Origin: Actinoplanes lutulentus
GTDB lineage: Bacteria; Actinomycetota; Actinomycetes; Mycobacteriales; Micromonosporaceae
Assembly: GCF_003259845.1 (NCBI RefSeq)
Contig: NZ_QLMJ01000020.1
Coordinates: 124,001 to 188,000 of the forward strand
Direction of reading: 5' to 3'
Length of the DNA stretch: 64,000 bases
Shown one piece after another: positions 23,364-31,232 of this stretch. The position numbers were made by a program, and so were the translations under genes. The notes under the pieces are model-generated. The model worked only from the letters and a program-made list of their open reading frames with translations. It ran no database searches and was not told the DNA's origin. Each line of letters starts with the position of its first letter. The first letter of the stretch is position 1.

Positions 23364-24613
23364 GCGTCGCCCTCGACGATTTCGTCTACGACCCGTTCGC
23401 CCCGGAGGTGATGAGCAACCCGCTCCCCTTCTACGAAGTGCTCCGCGACCGCTTCCCGGTGTACTACGCCGAGAAGTACGACACCTTCTTTCTGTCGCGC
23501 TTCCAGGACGCCTGGGACTTCCTCTCCCTCGCCGACAACATGTTCGTCACCAACGAGGGCAGCGTCTTCACCCAGGCCGCTGTGCTGCGGCACAACACTG
23601 AGGCGCCCCAGGACAAGCCGACCACGCCATTTGGCTCACACCTCAACTACGGCTCGCCGGTCTACGAACTCGTCCGGCAGGCCCACGGCCGCCAGCTCCG
23701 GCCGGGCAACGTACGCAAACTCGAGCCCTTCATCCGGTCCCTCGTCCGACGTCGTCTCGATCAGCTGATACCGGCCGGCCGATTCGATCTGGTCCACGAG
23801 TTCGCCGGCATCATCTCCGCCTCTACGATCTGCCACCTGTTCCACATCCCGGTCGAGGATGCCGGCGAGGTCCTTGACACGATCAATGTGCTGACCCGCA
23901 CCGACAACGACGAACCGGGTTTCAAGGACGTCCAGGAACATCAGGTCAAACTCATCGAGTTCATCCGGCCACGCGTCGCCACCCGGCGGGCAGACGGCCC
24001 GGACGGCAGCTGGCCGCTGGTTGACGGGATGCTGGAGTTTCGGCTCGACGGCCGTGAACTCACCGACGTCGAGATCGCCGCCAACCTCACCTGTGTGCTC
24101 GTCGGCGGCACCGAGACGTTGCCGAAGGTGGTCGGGCACGGTCTGTGGGAACTGAACCGGCGCCCCGACCAACTTGCCGAGGTCCGTTCGGACTTGGCGG
24201 CGAACAGCGCCGCAGCCGCTGAGGAGATGAATCGGTTCTGCGGGCCAGCTCAATGGTTCGGGCGCACGGCCCGGGAGCCGGTCACCATCGCCGGCCAGTC
24301 GGTGCGGCCTGGCCAGCGCGTTGCCTATCTCACCCAGTCGGCCAACCGGGATCCGCGCGAGTTCGAGAACCCGAACCGGTTCCAGTGGAATCGGTCGATC
24401 CCGAGGACTCTTGCCTTCGGTCGTGGCCAGCACTTCTGCGTCGGCATCCATCTGGCCCGCCTCGAGGAACGGATCATCCTCGAGGAGTTCCTCGGCCGGG
24501 TCACCGGATACGAGATCGACGAGGACGCCGCCGTACGGCATCCGTCCAGCTTCCAGTGGGGCTACAGCCACCTGCCGGTGACCATCACGAGCACCGCCTT
24601 GCCTGGAGATTGA
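23360..24613 (+). CDS. Cytochrome P450
   Basis: The 417-residue enzyme starts at a GTG that overlaps the DUF1059 stop. The I-helix reads CVLVGGTETLPK (about 245-256), where the usual acid-alcohol pair is replaced by Glu-Thr. The ExxR motif is EMNR (about 289-292) and the heme loop is FGRGQHFCVGIHLAR (about 353-367) with the Cys ligand. It is a soluble bacterial class I P450 needing ferredoxin and reductase, both encoded in the opposite operon. The preceding region DEPGFKDVQEHQVKLIEFI is typical of the F-G region. The substrate is unknown; CYP family assignment needs alignment. Confidence 0.95.
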   Translation: MSVALDDFVYDPFAPEVMSNPLPFYEVLRDRFPVYYAEKYDTFFLSRFQDAWDFLSLADNMFVTNEGSVFTQAAVLRHNTEAPQDKPTTPFGSHLNYGSPVYELVRQAHGRQLRPGNVRKLEPFIRSLVRRRLDQLIPAGRFDLVHEFAGIISASTICHLFHIPVEDAGEVLDTINVLTRTDNDEPGFKDVQEHQVKLIEFIRPRVATRRADGPDGSWPLVDGMLEFRLDGRELTDVEIAANLTCVLVGGTETLPKVVGHGLWELNRRPDQLAEVRSDLAANSAAAAEEMNRFCGPAQWFGRTAREPVTIAGQSVRPGQRVAYLTQSANRDPREFENPNRFQWNRSIPRTLAFGRGQHFCVGIHLARLEERIILEEFLGRVTGYEIDEDAAVRHPSSFQWGYSHLPVTITSTALPGD

Positions 24614-24635
24614 AAACAGACCGGTGTACGGTTTT
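24613..24635. promoter_or_regulatory. Possible operator upstream of the DUF2236 gene
   Basis: AAAAC (24613-24617) and GTTTT (24631-24635) flank an ACCGGT palindrome. On the minus strand the site contains AAACCGTAC, a 9-mer also present at 27081-27089 in front of the TetR gene at 26477. A shared TetR site is possible; the match is short. Confidence 0.28.
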
Positions 24636-24663
24636 GAAGCGACACTCCTGAGAGGCGGGATAA

Positions 24664-25590
24664 ATGCCCCGAGTGAAATCCGAGAACCGATACGCCCGGG
24701 TGCGGGAAATCGAGACCCTCGACCCTGAGAAGGATCACCTTCGCATCACGCAACTCTTCTACCAGGACTTCCGCTCGATCTCGGTGCTCCAGTCAGTGAC
24801 CGGGAACCTGATGACGTTCGCCGTGCCCCGCATGTCACGCATCCTCAGCGCGACTAGGCAGTTCGAACATCACACGGCTAAACGGGTGCTCGACACCGCG
24901 CTGCTGGTGTCGACGGTTCTGCACCACGGTCTCGAACCGGGTCCGGGCCGCGAGGCGGCGCGGCGGGTCAACGGCATGCACCGGCACTACGACATCCACC
25001 CCGACGACTTCGTCGCCGTCGGCTGCGATGTGCCCCTGATGTCGCTGGAGATCGCGGACCGGTTCGGCTGGCGGCCGGTCACCGATGCCGAGCGCGAGTC
25101 GCTGCGCATCCACTACAGCAAGGAAGCCAGGGCATTCGGATCCCACCGGCCGCTGCCGGCCACGCTTGCCGAGATGCGCGCCTTCTGGGAGCACTACTTG
25201 GATACCCAGACCGCGTACGAACCACAGAACCAACGGCTTGCCGAAGCGTTCCTGGCCTACCTTCCCACCCTCGCGCCGGCACCACTGCGCCGACTGATCA
25301 CCCCGATCCTGCTCGCCCAGGTCGACCCTCGCATCCTGCGGGCATGTGGCCTTCCGCTGCCCTCGGCGCTGAAGAAGCGTGCCTCGACGGCTGCGATGCG
25401 GGCGTTGGGCCGAAAGGATCCCGTACCCACGCCGGCGCCCGGCGAGCCGAGCGGTCTCGACAAGCAGATCAGCGCCATCTACCCGCACGGCTGGACCGTC
25501 GACACGGTCGGCACCCACTTACCGTCCGCCACCGTGCCGGACGAGACGGCCGCACAGCACAATGGAAAGGGCAACGATGAACTTCCCTGA
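24664..25590 (+). CDS. DUF2236 family oxygenase (MpaB/rubber-oxygenase-like)
   Basis: The 308-residue protein carries the DUF2236 pattern: an FAVPRMSRIL helix, a VSTVLHHG segment, R-V-N-G-M-H-R-H-Y (about 100-108, the conserved His/Arg motif) and a central AFWEHYLD motif. Family members include the heme-containing rubber oxygenase Lcp and fungal MpaB, both of which cleave carbon-carbon double bonds of isoprenoids. GAGAGGCGGG precedes the ATG. It overlaps the next SDR by 14 bases. An oxidative step on a terpenoid side chain or ring would fit, but the substrate is inference. Confidence 0.82.
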   Translation: MPRVKSENRYARVREIETLDPEKDHLRITQLFYQDFRSISVLQSVTGNLMTFAVPRMSRILSATRQFEHHTAKRVLDTALLVSTVLHHGLEPGPGREAARRVNGMHRHYDIHPDDFVAVGCDVPLMSLEIADRFGWRPVTDAERESLRIHYSKEARAFGSHRPLPATLAEMRAFWEHYLDTQTAYEPQNQRLAEAFLAYLPTLAPAPLRRLITPILLAQVDPRILRACGLPLPSALKKRASTAAMRALGRKDPVPTPAPGEPSGLDKQISAIYPHGWTVDTVGTHLPSATVPDETAAQHNGKGNDELP

Positions 25591-26371
25591 ATACCGCGGT
25601 CAGCGGGTCATCGTCACCGGATGCACCTCCGGCATCGGGCGGGCCACCGCTCAGGCTCTCATCGCACTCGGAGCCGAGGTGCACGGCATGGATCTGCGTA
25701 CGCCCGACGGCCTGGACCTGGCCTCATTCGTTCAGATCGACCTGTCCGAGCCCGCCTCCATCGAGAGTGGCGCAGCGCAGACCCCCGGCCCGGTCCGTGC
25801 CCTGTTCAACTGCTCCGGAGCATCACCGCTGGTACCGCCGCTCGACATCCTGAAGGTCAACTTCCTGGGAACACGTCTGCTCACCGAGCGGATCGCCCCT
25901 CTGATGCCCGCCGGCGGGGCGATCGTGAGCGTGTCGTCGGACGGCGGCGGCGCCTGGCGGCGCTCACGGGAACTGATCCAGGAATTCGTCGCCAGCGCCA
26001 CGTTCGACGAGGGCCTCGCCTGGTACGAGAAACACAAGGAACAGGTCGGGCACCCGTACGCCTTCGGCAAGGAGGCGCTCAACGTCTGGACGATGATCGA
26101 GTCGGCGAAGCTGATCCAGCGCGGCATCCGGATCAACACGTCCAGTCCCGGCGCGGTGCAGACGCCGATGCTCGAACAGATCGAAGCGGCCTTCCCGGTC
26201 GACCTCATCACCGCGACCGAGCAGCCGATCGGGCGGCGTTCATCAGCGCTGGAGCAGGTCGGTCCGCTGCTGTTCCTGAACAGCGACAGCGCCTCCTACG
26301 TCAATGGCGCGGACCTGCCGGTCGACGGCGGCTACTGGGCGTTGCGGTCGGTCTCGGGGCAACTCGACTGA
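25577..26371 (+). CDS. Short-chain dehydrogenase/reductase (3-alpha-HSD-like)
   Basis: I choose the ATG at 25577 (MNFPEYRGQRVIVTGCTSGI), 14 bases inside the previous gene, giving 264 residues. The TGCTSGIG cofactor motif, a shortened middle typical of 3-alpha-hydroxysteroid-dehydrogenase-like SDRs (PVRALFNCSGAS), the Ser of VSVSSDGG and the catalytic Y-A-F-G-K are all present. A 30-residue insertion (RRSRELIQEFVASATFDEG) lies before the Tyr, as in that subgroup. It probably oxidises an alcohol formed by the P450 or oxygenase. Confidence 0.9.
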   Translation: MNFPEYRGQRVIVTGCTSGIGRATAQALIALGAEVHGMDLRTPDGLDLASFVQIDLSEPASIESGAAQTPGPVRALFNCSGASPLVPPLDILKVNFLGTRLLTERIAPLMPAGGAIVSVSSDGGGAWRRSRELIQEFVASATFDEGLAWYEKHKEQVGHPYAFGKEALNVWTMIESAKLIQRGIRINTSSPGAVQTPMLEQIEAAFPVDLITATEQPIGRRSSALEQVGPLLFLNSDSASYVNGADLPVDGGYWALRSVSGQLD

Positions 26372-26476
26372 CACCTGTCGGCATGATGAGGCAGCGGCGC
26401 GAGCGAGTACCCGGTCGAGTGTCTCGGCCGAACAGTTTCTCGCCGCGCTGTGCCGAGGCGCAGAGGCACGTAAGGG

Positions 26477-27067
26477 CTAGGAACGCAGCAACACTGCCGC
26501 ATTCGCGGTATACCGTACGAAGGCGTCCAGCTCGTCGGCTGGATCGTCGCGTGATACAAGGTCGTACAACTGCTGCTCGAGAAGAATCACGAGCATCCGG
26601 GAGCGTACGGCTGCTTCCTCCGGCTCCAGGTGGCTCCAGCCGGCCGAGTGCCCCAGTACGGTGCTGATGAGCCCGTCGAGCCGGTCAAGGCCTATCGGGC
26701 TGGACAGGAATGCCCGCGCCGCCCCCAGCACCGATCGGTAGCGTGGCGCGAGCCTGATGCGGTCGGTCGCGACGTCACGCAGCCAGCCCTCGATTGACGG
26801 ATGCGACCAGTCAGGCAGGGCCGCGAACGCGTCGTACTGCTGCTGTGCGGCGTCGAACATGCGCTCAGCCACACCGATGAGCAGGCCTTCCTTGCCTGTG
26901 AAGTGCGCGTACAGGGTTGCGCGGCTCACTCCGGAAGACTCGAGGATGTCGTCGATCGACGTTTGCGCGAACCCCTTCTCGCCGAACAGCGCTTCCGCTG
27001 AGTCGAGCAACTGGCTGCGCGTCATCACCTTGAGGCGTTCGCGCGGGGACTTGGGGTTCGGCGTCAT
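26477..27067 (-). CDS. TetR family transcriptional regulator
   Basis: The ATG at 27067 (MTPNPKSPRERLKVMTRSQL) gives 196 residues and leaves the upstream palindrome non-coding; an ATG at 27103 would read through it. The helix-turn-helix is textbook TetR (LLDSAEALFGEKGFAQTSID, then ILESSGVSRATLYAHF). The C-terminal domain is helical with a RYRSVLGAARAFLSSP segment. It is divergent from the SDR at 27212 and probably controls it, itself and perhaps the P450/SDR genes. Confidence 0.9.
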   Translation of the reverse strand: MTPNPKSPRERLKVMTRSQLLDSAEALFGEKGFAQTSIDDILESSGVSRATLYAHFTGKEGLLIGVAERMFDAAQQQYDAFAALPDWSHPSIEGWLRDVATDRIRLAPRYRSVLGAARAFLSSPIGLDRLDGLISTVLGHSAGWSHLEPEEAAVRSRMLVILLEQQLYDLVSRDDPADELDAFVRYTANAAVLLRS

Positions 27068-27080
27068 GAAGCGAGTATAT

Positions 27081-27100
27081 AAACCGTACTTCAGTATGAT
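27081..27100. promoter_or_regulatory. Probable TetR operator
   Basis: The inverted repeat TACT-TC-AGTA (27087-27096) sits within AAACCGTACTTCAGTATGAT, 20 bases from the TetR start at 27067 and about 115 bases before the divergent SDR. The position fits an autoregulatory TetR site. Only four bases per half are strictly symmetric. Confidence 0.42.
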
Positions 27101-27211
27101 CATTGGAGTCGGATATGGAAAGTGGATGTAGTATGGTGGTCGAACTCAAGTTCAGTCATCCGGGTCCGCCGAGACCGGCGGGGAGGATGGCGAGTCGGAA
27201 GGAACAAGAAC

Positions 27212-28117
27212 ATGAGCAACCGGCTGAAGGGTCGCGTAGCGCTGGTTACCGGCGCGGGCAACGGCATCGGCAAGTCGATCGCGTTGCAACTCGCATCCGA
27301 AGGGGCCTCGGTCGTCGTCAACGACCTCGGCACCAGCGTCGACGGCCAGGGGCGAGACACCGGCGCCGCTGACGGCACGGTCGCGCAGATCGCCGAGGCG
27401 GGTGGCGTGGCCGTCGCCAACTATGACTCCATCGCGGAGTCCGAGGGCTGCCGGCGCGCGGTGGCGACAGCGGTCGAGACCTATGGCTCCTGTGACATCG
27501 TGATCGCCAACGCGGGCGCCCTGACGAAGGCCGGTCACCTGGGGATGCGCAGCGATGACCAGAGCTGGCAGCAACTGCTGGACCTCTACCTGGGCCAGAA
27601 GTTCTGGCTCACCCGGGAGGCGCTCCCGTCGATGCTCGAACGCGGCTGGGGACGGGTCATCTTCGCCACCTCCGAGATCGCACGCGGAACGCAGAACACA
27701 CCGCTCGGCGCCACGGTCCTGAGCGGGGGCATCGGCATGATGCGCGACCTGGCCAACACCCACGCGACCAGCGGCGTGACCTTCAACGCCTACGCGCCCG
27801 GAGCCGCGACCCGCACCTACGACCTCTACAAGGAGCAGGTCGAAGCCGGTCTGCTGGCAAGTGGCATTCCTGAGGAAGAGCTCGCGTCACACCTCCTGCC
27901 GGGGCCGGAGTTCGTGGCGCCGATGATCACGTGGCTCTGCACCGACGCCGCCGCCGGGGTGACCGGTGAGGTCTTCAGTCTCAATGGCGGGAAGATCAAC
28001 CGCTGGACCCGCTTCGAGGACTCCGCCAGCCTTTTCAAGGCGGACGGTGGTGGACAGGGCCTCTGGACCCTGAACGAGCTGGACAAGGTCGTCCCCCAGC
28101 ATCTGCTGGCGAGCTAG
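27212..28117 (+). CDS. SDR-family protein lacking the catalytic Tyr and Lys
   Basis: The 301-residue protein from ATG 27212 has the classical NAD(P) motif (VTGAGNGIGKSIA) and the NAG motif (VIANAGALTKAGH), as in the dehydrogenase part of multifunctional beta-oxidation proteins. After the Ser segment (FATSEIARG), where Y-x3-K is expected, it reads NTPLGATVLSGGIGMM. Both the Tyr and the Lys are missing, so it should not work as a normal SDR. The fold is otherwise intact (MITWLCTDAAAGVTGEVFSL). It is divergent from the TetR gene, whose site lies between them. It may be a binding or regulatory protein, or use another mechanism. Confidence 0.82.
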   Translation: MSNRLKGRVALVTGAGNGIGKSIALQLASEGASVVVNDLGTSVDGQGRDTGAADGTVAQIAEAGGVAVANYDSIAESEGCRRAVATAVETYGSCDIVIANAGALTKAGHLGMRSDDQSWQQLLDLYLGQKFWLTREALPSMLERGWGRVIFATSEIARGTQNTPLGATVLSGGIGMMRDLANTHATSGVTFNAYAPGAATRTYDLYKEQVEAGLLASGIPEEELASHLLPGPEFVAPMITWLCTDAAAGVTGEVFSLNGGKINRWTRFEDSASLFKADGGGQGLWTLNELDKVVPQHLLAS

Positions 28118-28448
28118 GCCTGTTGCGAAACGCTGGGGCGGCCTCGGCGCCACCCAGCGTTTCGCCTCGTAGCCCGGCCTCGACCTGCGCACCCTAGATC
28201 CGCCACCGTGCCGGCAACTAGGCGACCTTGTTTCCGCCTCCGCGGAGCCCGGCAGACATGCCACCGCCGCCTGGCCATTGGTGCTACAACCCCGCGGCGG
28301 CTACCTGATGATCCCGGGGCTGAAAGACAACGATCGTCTCCTTTGCGGGGCTTCGCCTACCTGGTCTTGACGACGGAGCGGGAGGAAGCCATGGCGACAC
28401 GTGTCCTGGAACAGGTGGCTTCTGCCACCGCACGTTCCACCCACATCG
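28118..28448 (+). terminator. Intergenic stretch with a perfect 13-bp terminator hairpin
   Basis: GCGAAACGCTGGG (28125-28137) pairs perfectly with 28153-28165 around a 15-base loop, only seven bases after the SDR stop. No T tract follows. It should end SDR transcription and perhaps also the convergent oxidase operon. The rest of the stretch to 28448 shows nothing I can support as a gene. Confidence 0.75.
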
Positions 28449-31232
28449 TCAGACCCCGAAGCCGCGACCGCGGGTGACCTCCTCGAGGATTTCCAGGATG
28501 TGACGGTACGGCTGTCCGGTGGCACGGGTCATGCCTAGCTCGCAGGTGCGGTTCACCGAGGCGTATGCGCTCGCCGGGGGTTCGCGGCGGATGGCCGAGG
28601 CTTCGGCGGCGGTGGCCGATGCGGTGAGTTCGGGGTGCAGCAGGCCGCGGTCTCCGGCGAAGGCGCAGCATCCCCAGTCCTCGGGTTCGATGACCTGCTC
28701 GGTGGTGGCCGCGGCGATCCGTAGCAGCGCGGGGTTGAGGCCCAGCTGTGTGGACGAGCAGGTGGGGTGCACGACCACGGACGCCAGTCGCCGGGCGGGT
28801 GGCAGGTGTGGCAGTACCTCGCTGTCGACGAACGCGACCGCGTCGATGATGGTCAGGTCGTGGTCGAGCAGTTTGATCAGGCCTTCGGTGCAGGAGGCGG
28901 CGTCGACGATGATCGGTAGCCGGCCGTTGTCGGTGGCTTCCCGCAGGGCTGGGATGACCTGGGCGCGCATGGCGGCGTACCCGTCGGTCAGGCCTTTGGA
29001 TTTCCAGGGGGTGGCGCAGCACAGCGAGCCGATCCGGTCCGGGATGCGGACGGCGACGCCGGCCCGGTCGCAGAGCGCGAGCACGGCGTCGCGGACGCCG
29101 GGCCCGGCGCCGGCCGGGCCGAACATGGTGGAGACGCAGGCGGGGAAGTACACCGCGGCCGGGTCGGCGGCGGAGCGGGAACGGCGGCGGGTGCCGCCGC
29201 GCGGGAGTTCCGGCGACCAGGAGGGCACGGTGCCGGGATTCAGGACCCGGCGACCGGCGGTGGTGGCGCCGGCCGGAAGAGCCGGGGGTACGGCCTTGGC
29301 CACGGTCAGCGCCGTTGCGGCGGCGCGGGTGGTGGCGTCCCAGTGCCGGGCGGCGGTGGTCCAGCCTCGTTGCGCGAGGCGGCCGTTGCTCTCGGCGCGC
29401 AGGCGCCGGGTCAGGTCGCCGGTATCGATCAGTACAGGGCAGGCGGTCTGGCACATGCCGTCGACGGCGCAGGTGTCGACCGCGTCGTACTGGTAGTCGG
29501 TCTCCAGTTCGCGTTGCAGAGCGGTGTCGCCGGCGTCGCGGGCGCGGGCGATCTCGCGGCGCAGGACGATGCGACGGCGGGGTGTGGTGGTGAGGTCCTT
29601 GCTCGGACAGACCGGTTCGCAGTAGCCGCACTCCACGCACCGGTCGACTTCGGTCTCGACGGTCGGGGTGGATTTGAGGTGCCGGATGTGGGTGTCCGGG
29701 TCGTCGGTGAGCAGGATGCCGGGATTGAGCAGACCAGCCGGGTCGAGCAGTCGCTTGACCTCGCGCATCACGGCGTAGATCTCGTCGCCGTACTGACGGC
29801 GCACGAACGGGGCCATGATGCGTCCGGTGCCGTGTTCGGCTTTGAGGGTGCCGCCGTGACCGAGGACCAGGTCGACCAGGTCGTCGGTGAAGGCCAGGTA
29901 GCGCTCCACGAGTTCGGGTTTGTCGAAGTCCTCGTTGAGCAGGAAGTGGATGTTGCCGTCCTTGGCGTGGCCGAAGATGACACTGCCGGTGTAGCCGTGC
30001 TTGTCGAACAGTTCGATCAGTGACTGGCAGGTGGGCAGCAGTCGTTCGACCGGGACGGCGATGTCCTCCAGCAGTGCGGTGGTGCCGGACGGGCGGGCGC
30101 CGGCGACAGCGGTGTAGAGGCCTTTGCGGATGTGCCACAGCGCGGCTCGCTCGGCAGGGTCGCAGCTGAAGACGGCTTCGCTGAGTGGGCCGGTGGTGCC
30201 GGTCAGGCGGGTGGTGAGCGCGTCGGCGGTCGGTTCCTGGAACTCGATGAGCAGTGCGGCGTGCTGGTCCACGGCCAGGGCGAGCAGCTCCGCGCCGGCC
30301 TGGGGGTCTCGTTGGGCGACGCGCAGGCTGGTGGCGTCCAGCAGCTCGATGGTGGCCAGGCCGGCGGCGACCAGGTCGGGCAGCGCAGCGGTCGCCGCCG
30401 CGAGGTCGGGGAACACCAGCAGGGCGGTGGCCGCGTGCGGGCGGATCGGCACCGTGCGGAAGGTGGCCTCGGCGACGAACGCCAGGGTTCCCTCGCTGCC
30501 GACGACCAGGTGGGTGAGGATGTCGACGGGACGGGTGTGGTCCAGGAACGCGTTGACCCCGTACCCCATGGTGTTTTTGATCGTGAAAAGCCGCTGGATG
30601 GTCGCTGTTGACGCCGGGTCGGCGCGGATGCGGTCGCGGAGCTGGGTCAGGCCTTCGTGCAGGCCGGGCTCCAGGACGCGCAGCCGTTCGTCGGCGTCGG
30701 GGGCGCCGGTGTCGATGACAGTGCCGCTGGGCAGGACCAGCACGGCGGATTCGAGGGTGCGGTAGGTGTTGAACTCGACGCCGCAGGCCATGCCGCTGGA
30801 GTTGTTGGCGACGACGCCGCCGATGGTGCACGCCGACTCGCTGGCCGGGTCGGGTCCGAGTTTGCGGCGGTGCCGGGCGAGCCGGTTGTTGACCGCGCGG
30901 ACCGTGGCGCCGGGCTGTACGCGCACCCGGGCGCCGTCGTCGAGGACCTCGATGGACCGGAAGTGCCGGCGGGTGTCGACCAGCACACCGTCGGCGCTGG
31001 CCTGCCCGGACAGGCTGGTGCCGCCGGAGCGGAAGGTCAGCGGGATGCGCTGGTCGGCGGCGGCGCGCAACAGGCCGGCGATCTGCCGGGCGTCGTGGGG
31101 TGTCACGACGGCCTGCGGGGTGAGCAGGTAGTGCGAGGCGTCGTGGGCGAAGGCGAGCCGGTCGGAGGCGCGGGCGGTGACCGCGCCGGGTGCGGCCTGT
31201 TCCAGTGCCGCGAGGAGGTCAGTGGGACTCAC
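28449..31232 (-). CDS. Fused FAD / Fe-S 2-hydroxyacid oxidase (D-lactate or glycolate dehydrogenase type)
   Basis: The 927-residue protein joins two halves. Residues ~1-530 form a GlcD-like FAD oxidase: PLTFRSGGTSLSGQA, an FAD PP-loop region (IGGVVANNSSGMACG) and a C-terminal FAD cap with VIFGHAKDGNIHFLLNED. Residues ~560-927 form a GlcF-like part with two Cys clusters (CVECGYCEPVCPS and CAVDGMCQTACP) and CCG-type repeats (YFPACVSTMFGP, LCCATPWKSKG). Such fusions oxidise D-lactate, glycolate or similar acids and pass electrons to the respiratory chain. The start overlaps the dehydratase gene by 14 bases. Position after the sugar-acid pathway suggests it consumes the 2-hydroxy acid that the pathway releases. 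Confidence 0.9.
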   Translation of the reverse strand: MSPTDLLAALEQAAPGAVTARASDRLAFAHDASHYLLTPQAVVTPHDARQIAGLLRAAADQRIPLTFRSGGTSLSGQASADGVLVDTRRHFRSIEVLDDGARVRVQPGATVRAVNNRLARHRRKLGPDPASESACTIGGVVANNSSGMACGVEFNTYRTLESAVLVLPSGTVIDTGAPDADERLRVLEPGLHEGLTQLRDRIRADPASTATIQRLFTIKNTMGYGVNAFLDHTRPVDILTHLVVGSEGTLAFVAEATFRTVPIRPHAATALLVFPDLAAATAALPDLVAAGLATIELLDATSLRVAQRDPQAGAELLALAVDQHAALLIEFQEPTADALTTRLTGTTGPLSEAVFSCDPAERAALWHIRKGLYTAVAGARPSGTTALLEDIAVPVERLLPTCQSLIELFDKHGYTGSVIFGHAKDGNIHFLLNEDFDKPELVERYLAFTDDLVDLVLGHGGTLKAEHGTGRIMAPFVRRQYGDEIYAVMREVKRLLDPAGLLNPGILLTDDPDTHIRHLKSTPTVETEVDRCVECGYCEPVCPSKDLTTTPRRRIVLRREIARARDAGDTALQRELETDYQYDAVDTCAVDGMCQTACPVLIDTGDLTRRLRAESNGRLAQRGWTTAARHWDATTRAAATALTVAKAVPPALPAGATTAGRRVLNPGTVPSWSPELPRGGTRRRSRSAADPAAVYFPACVSTMFGPAGAGPGVRDAVLALCDRAGVAVRIPDRIGSLCCATPWKSKGLTDGYAAMRAQVIPALREATDNGRLPIIVDAASCTEGLIKLLDHDLTIIDAVAFVDSEVLPHLPPARRLASVVVHPTCSSTQLGLNPALLRIAAATTEQVIEPEDWGCCAFAGDRGLLHPELTASATAAEASAIRREPPASAYASVNRTCELGMTRATGQPYRHILEILEEVTRGRGFGV

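Noticed and set aside
28357..30831. An 824-codon open frame on the minus strand, in a different frame from the FAD/Fe-S oxidase
   Set aside because: It is Arg/Pro/His-rich with no domain pattern and lies wholly within the oxidase gene, whose protein is clearly conserved. It is a by-product of GC-biased codon use.
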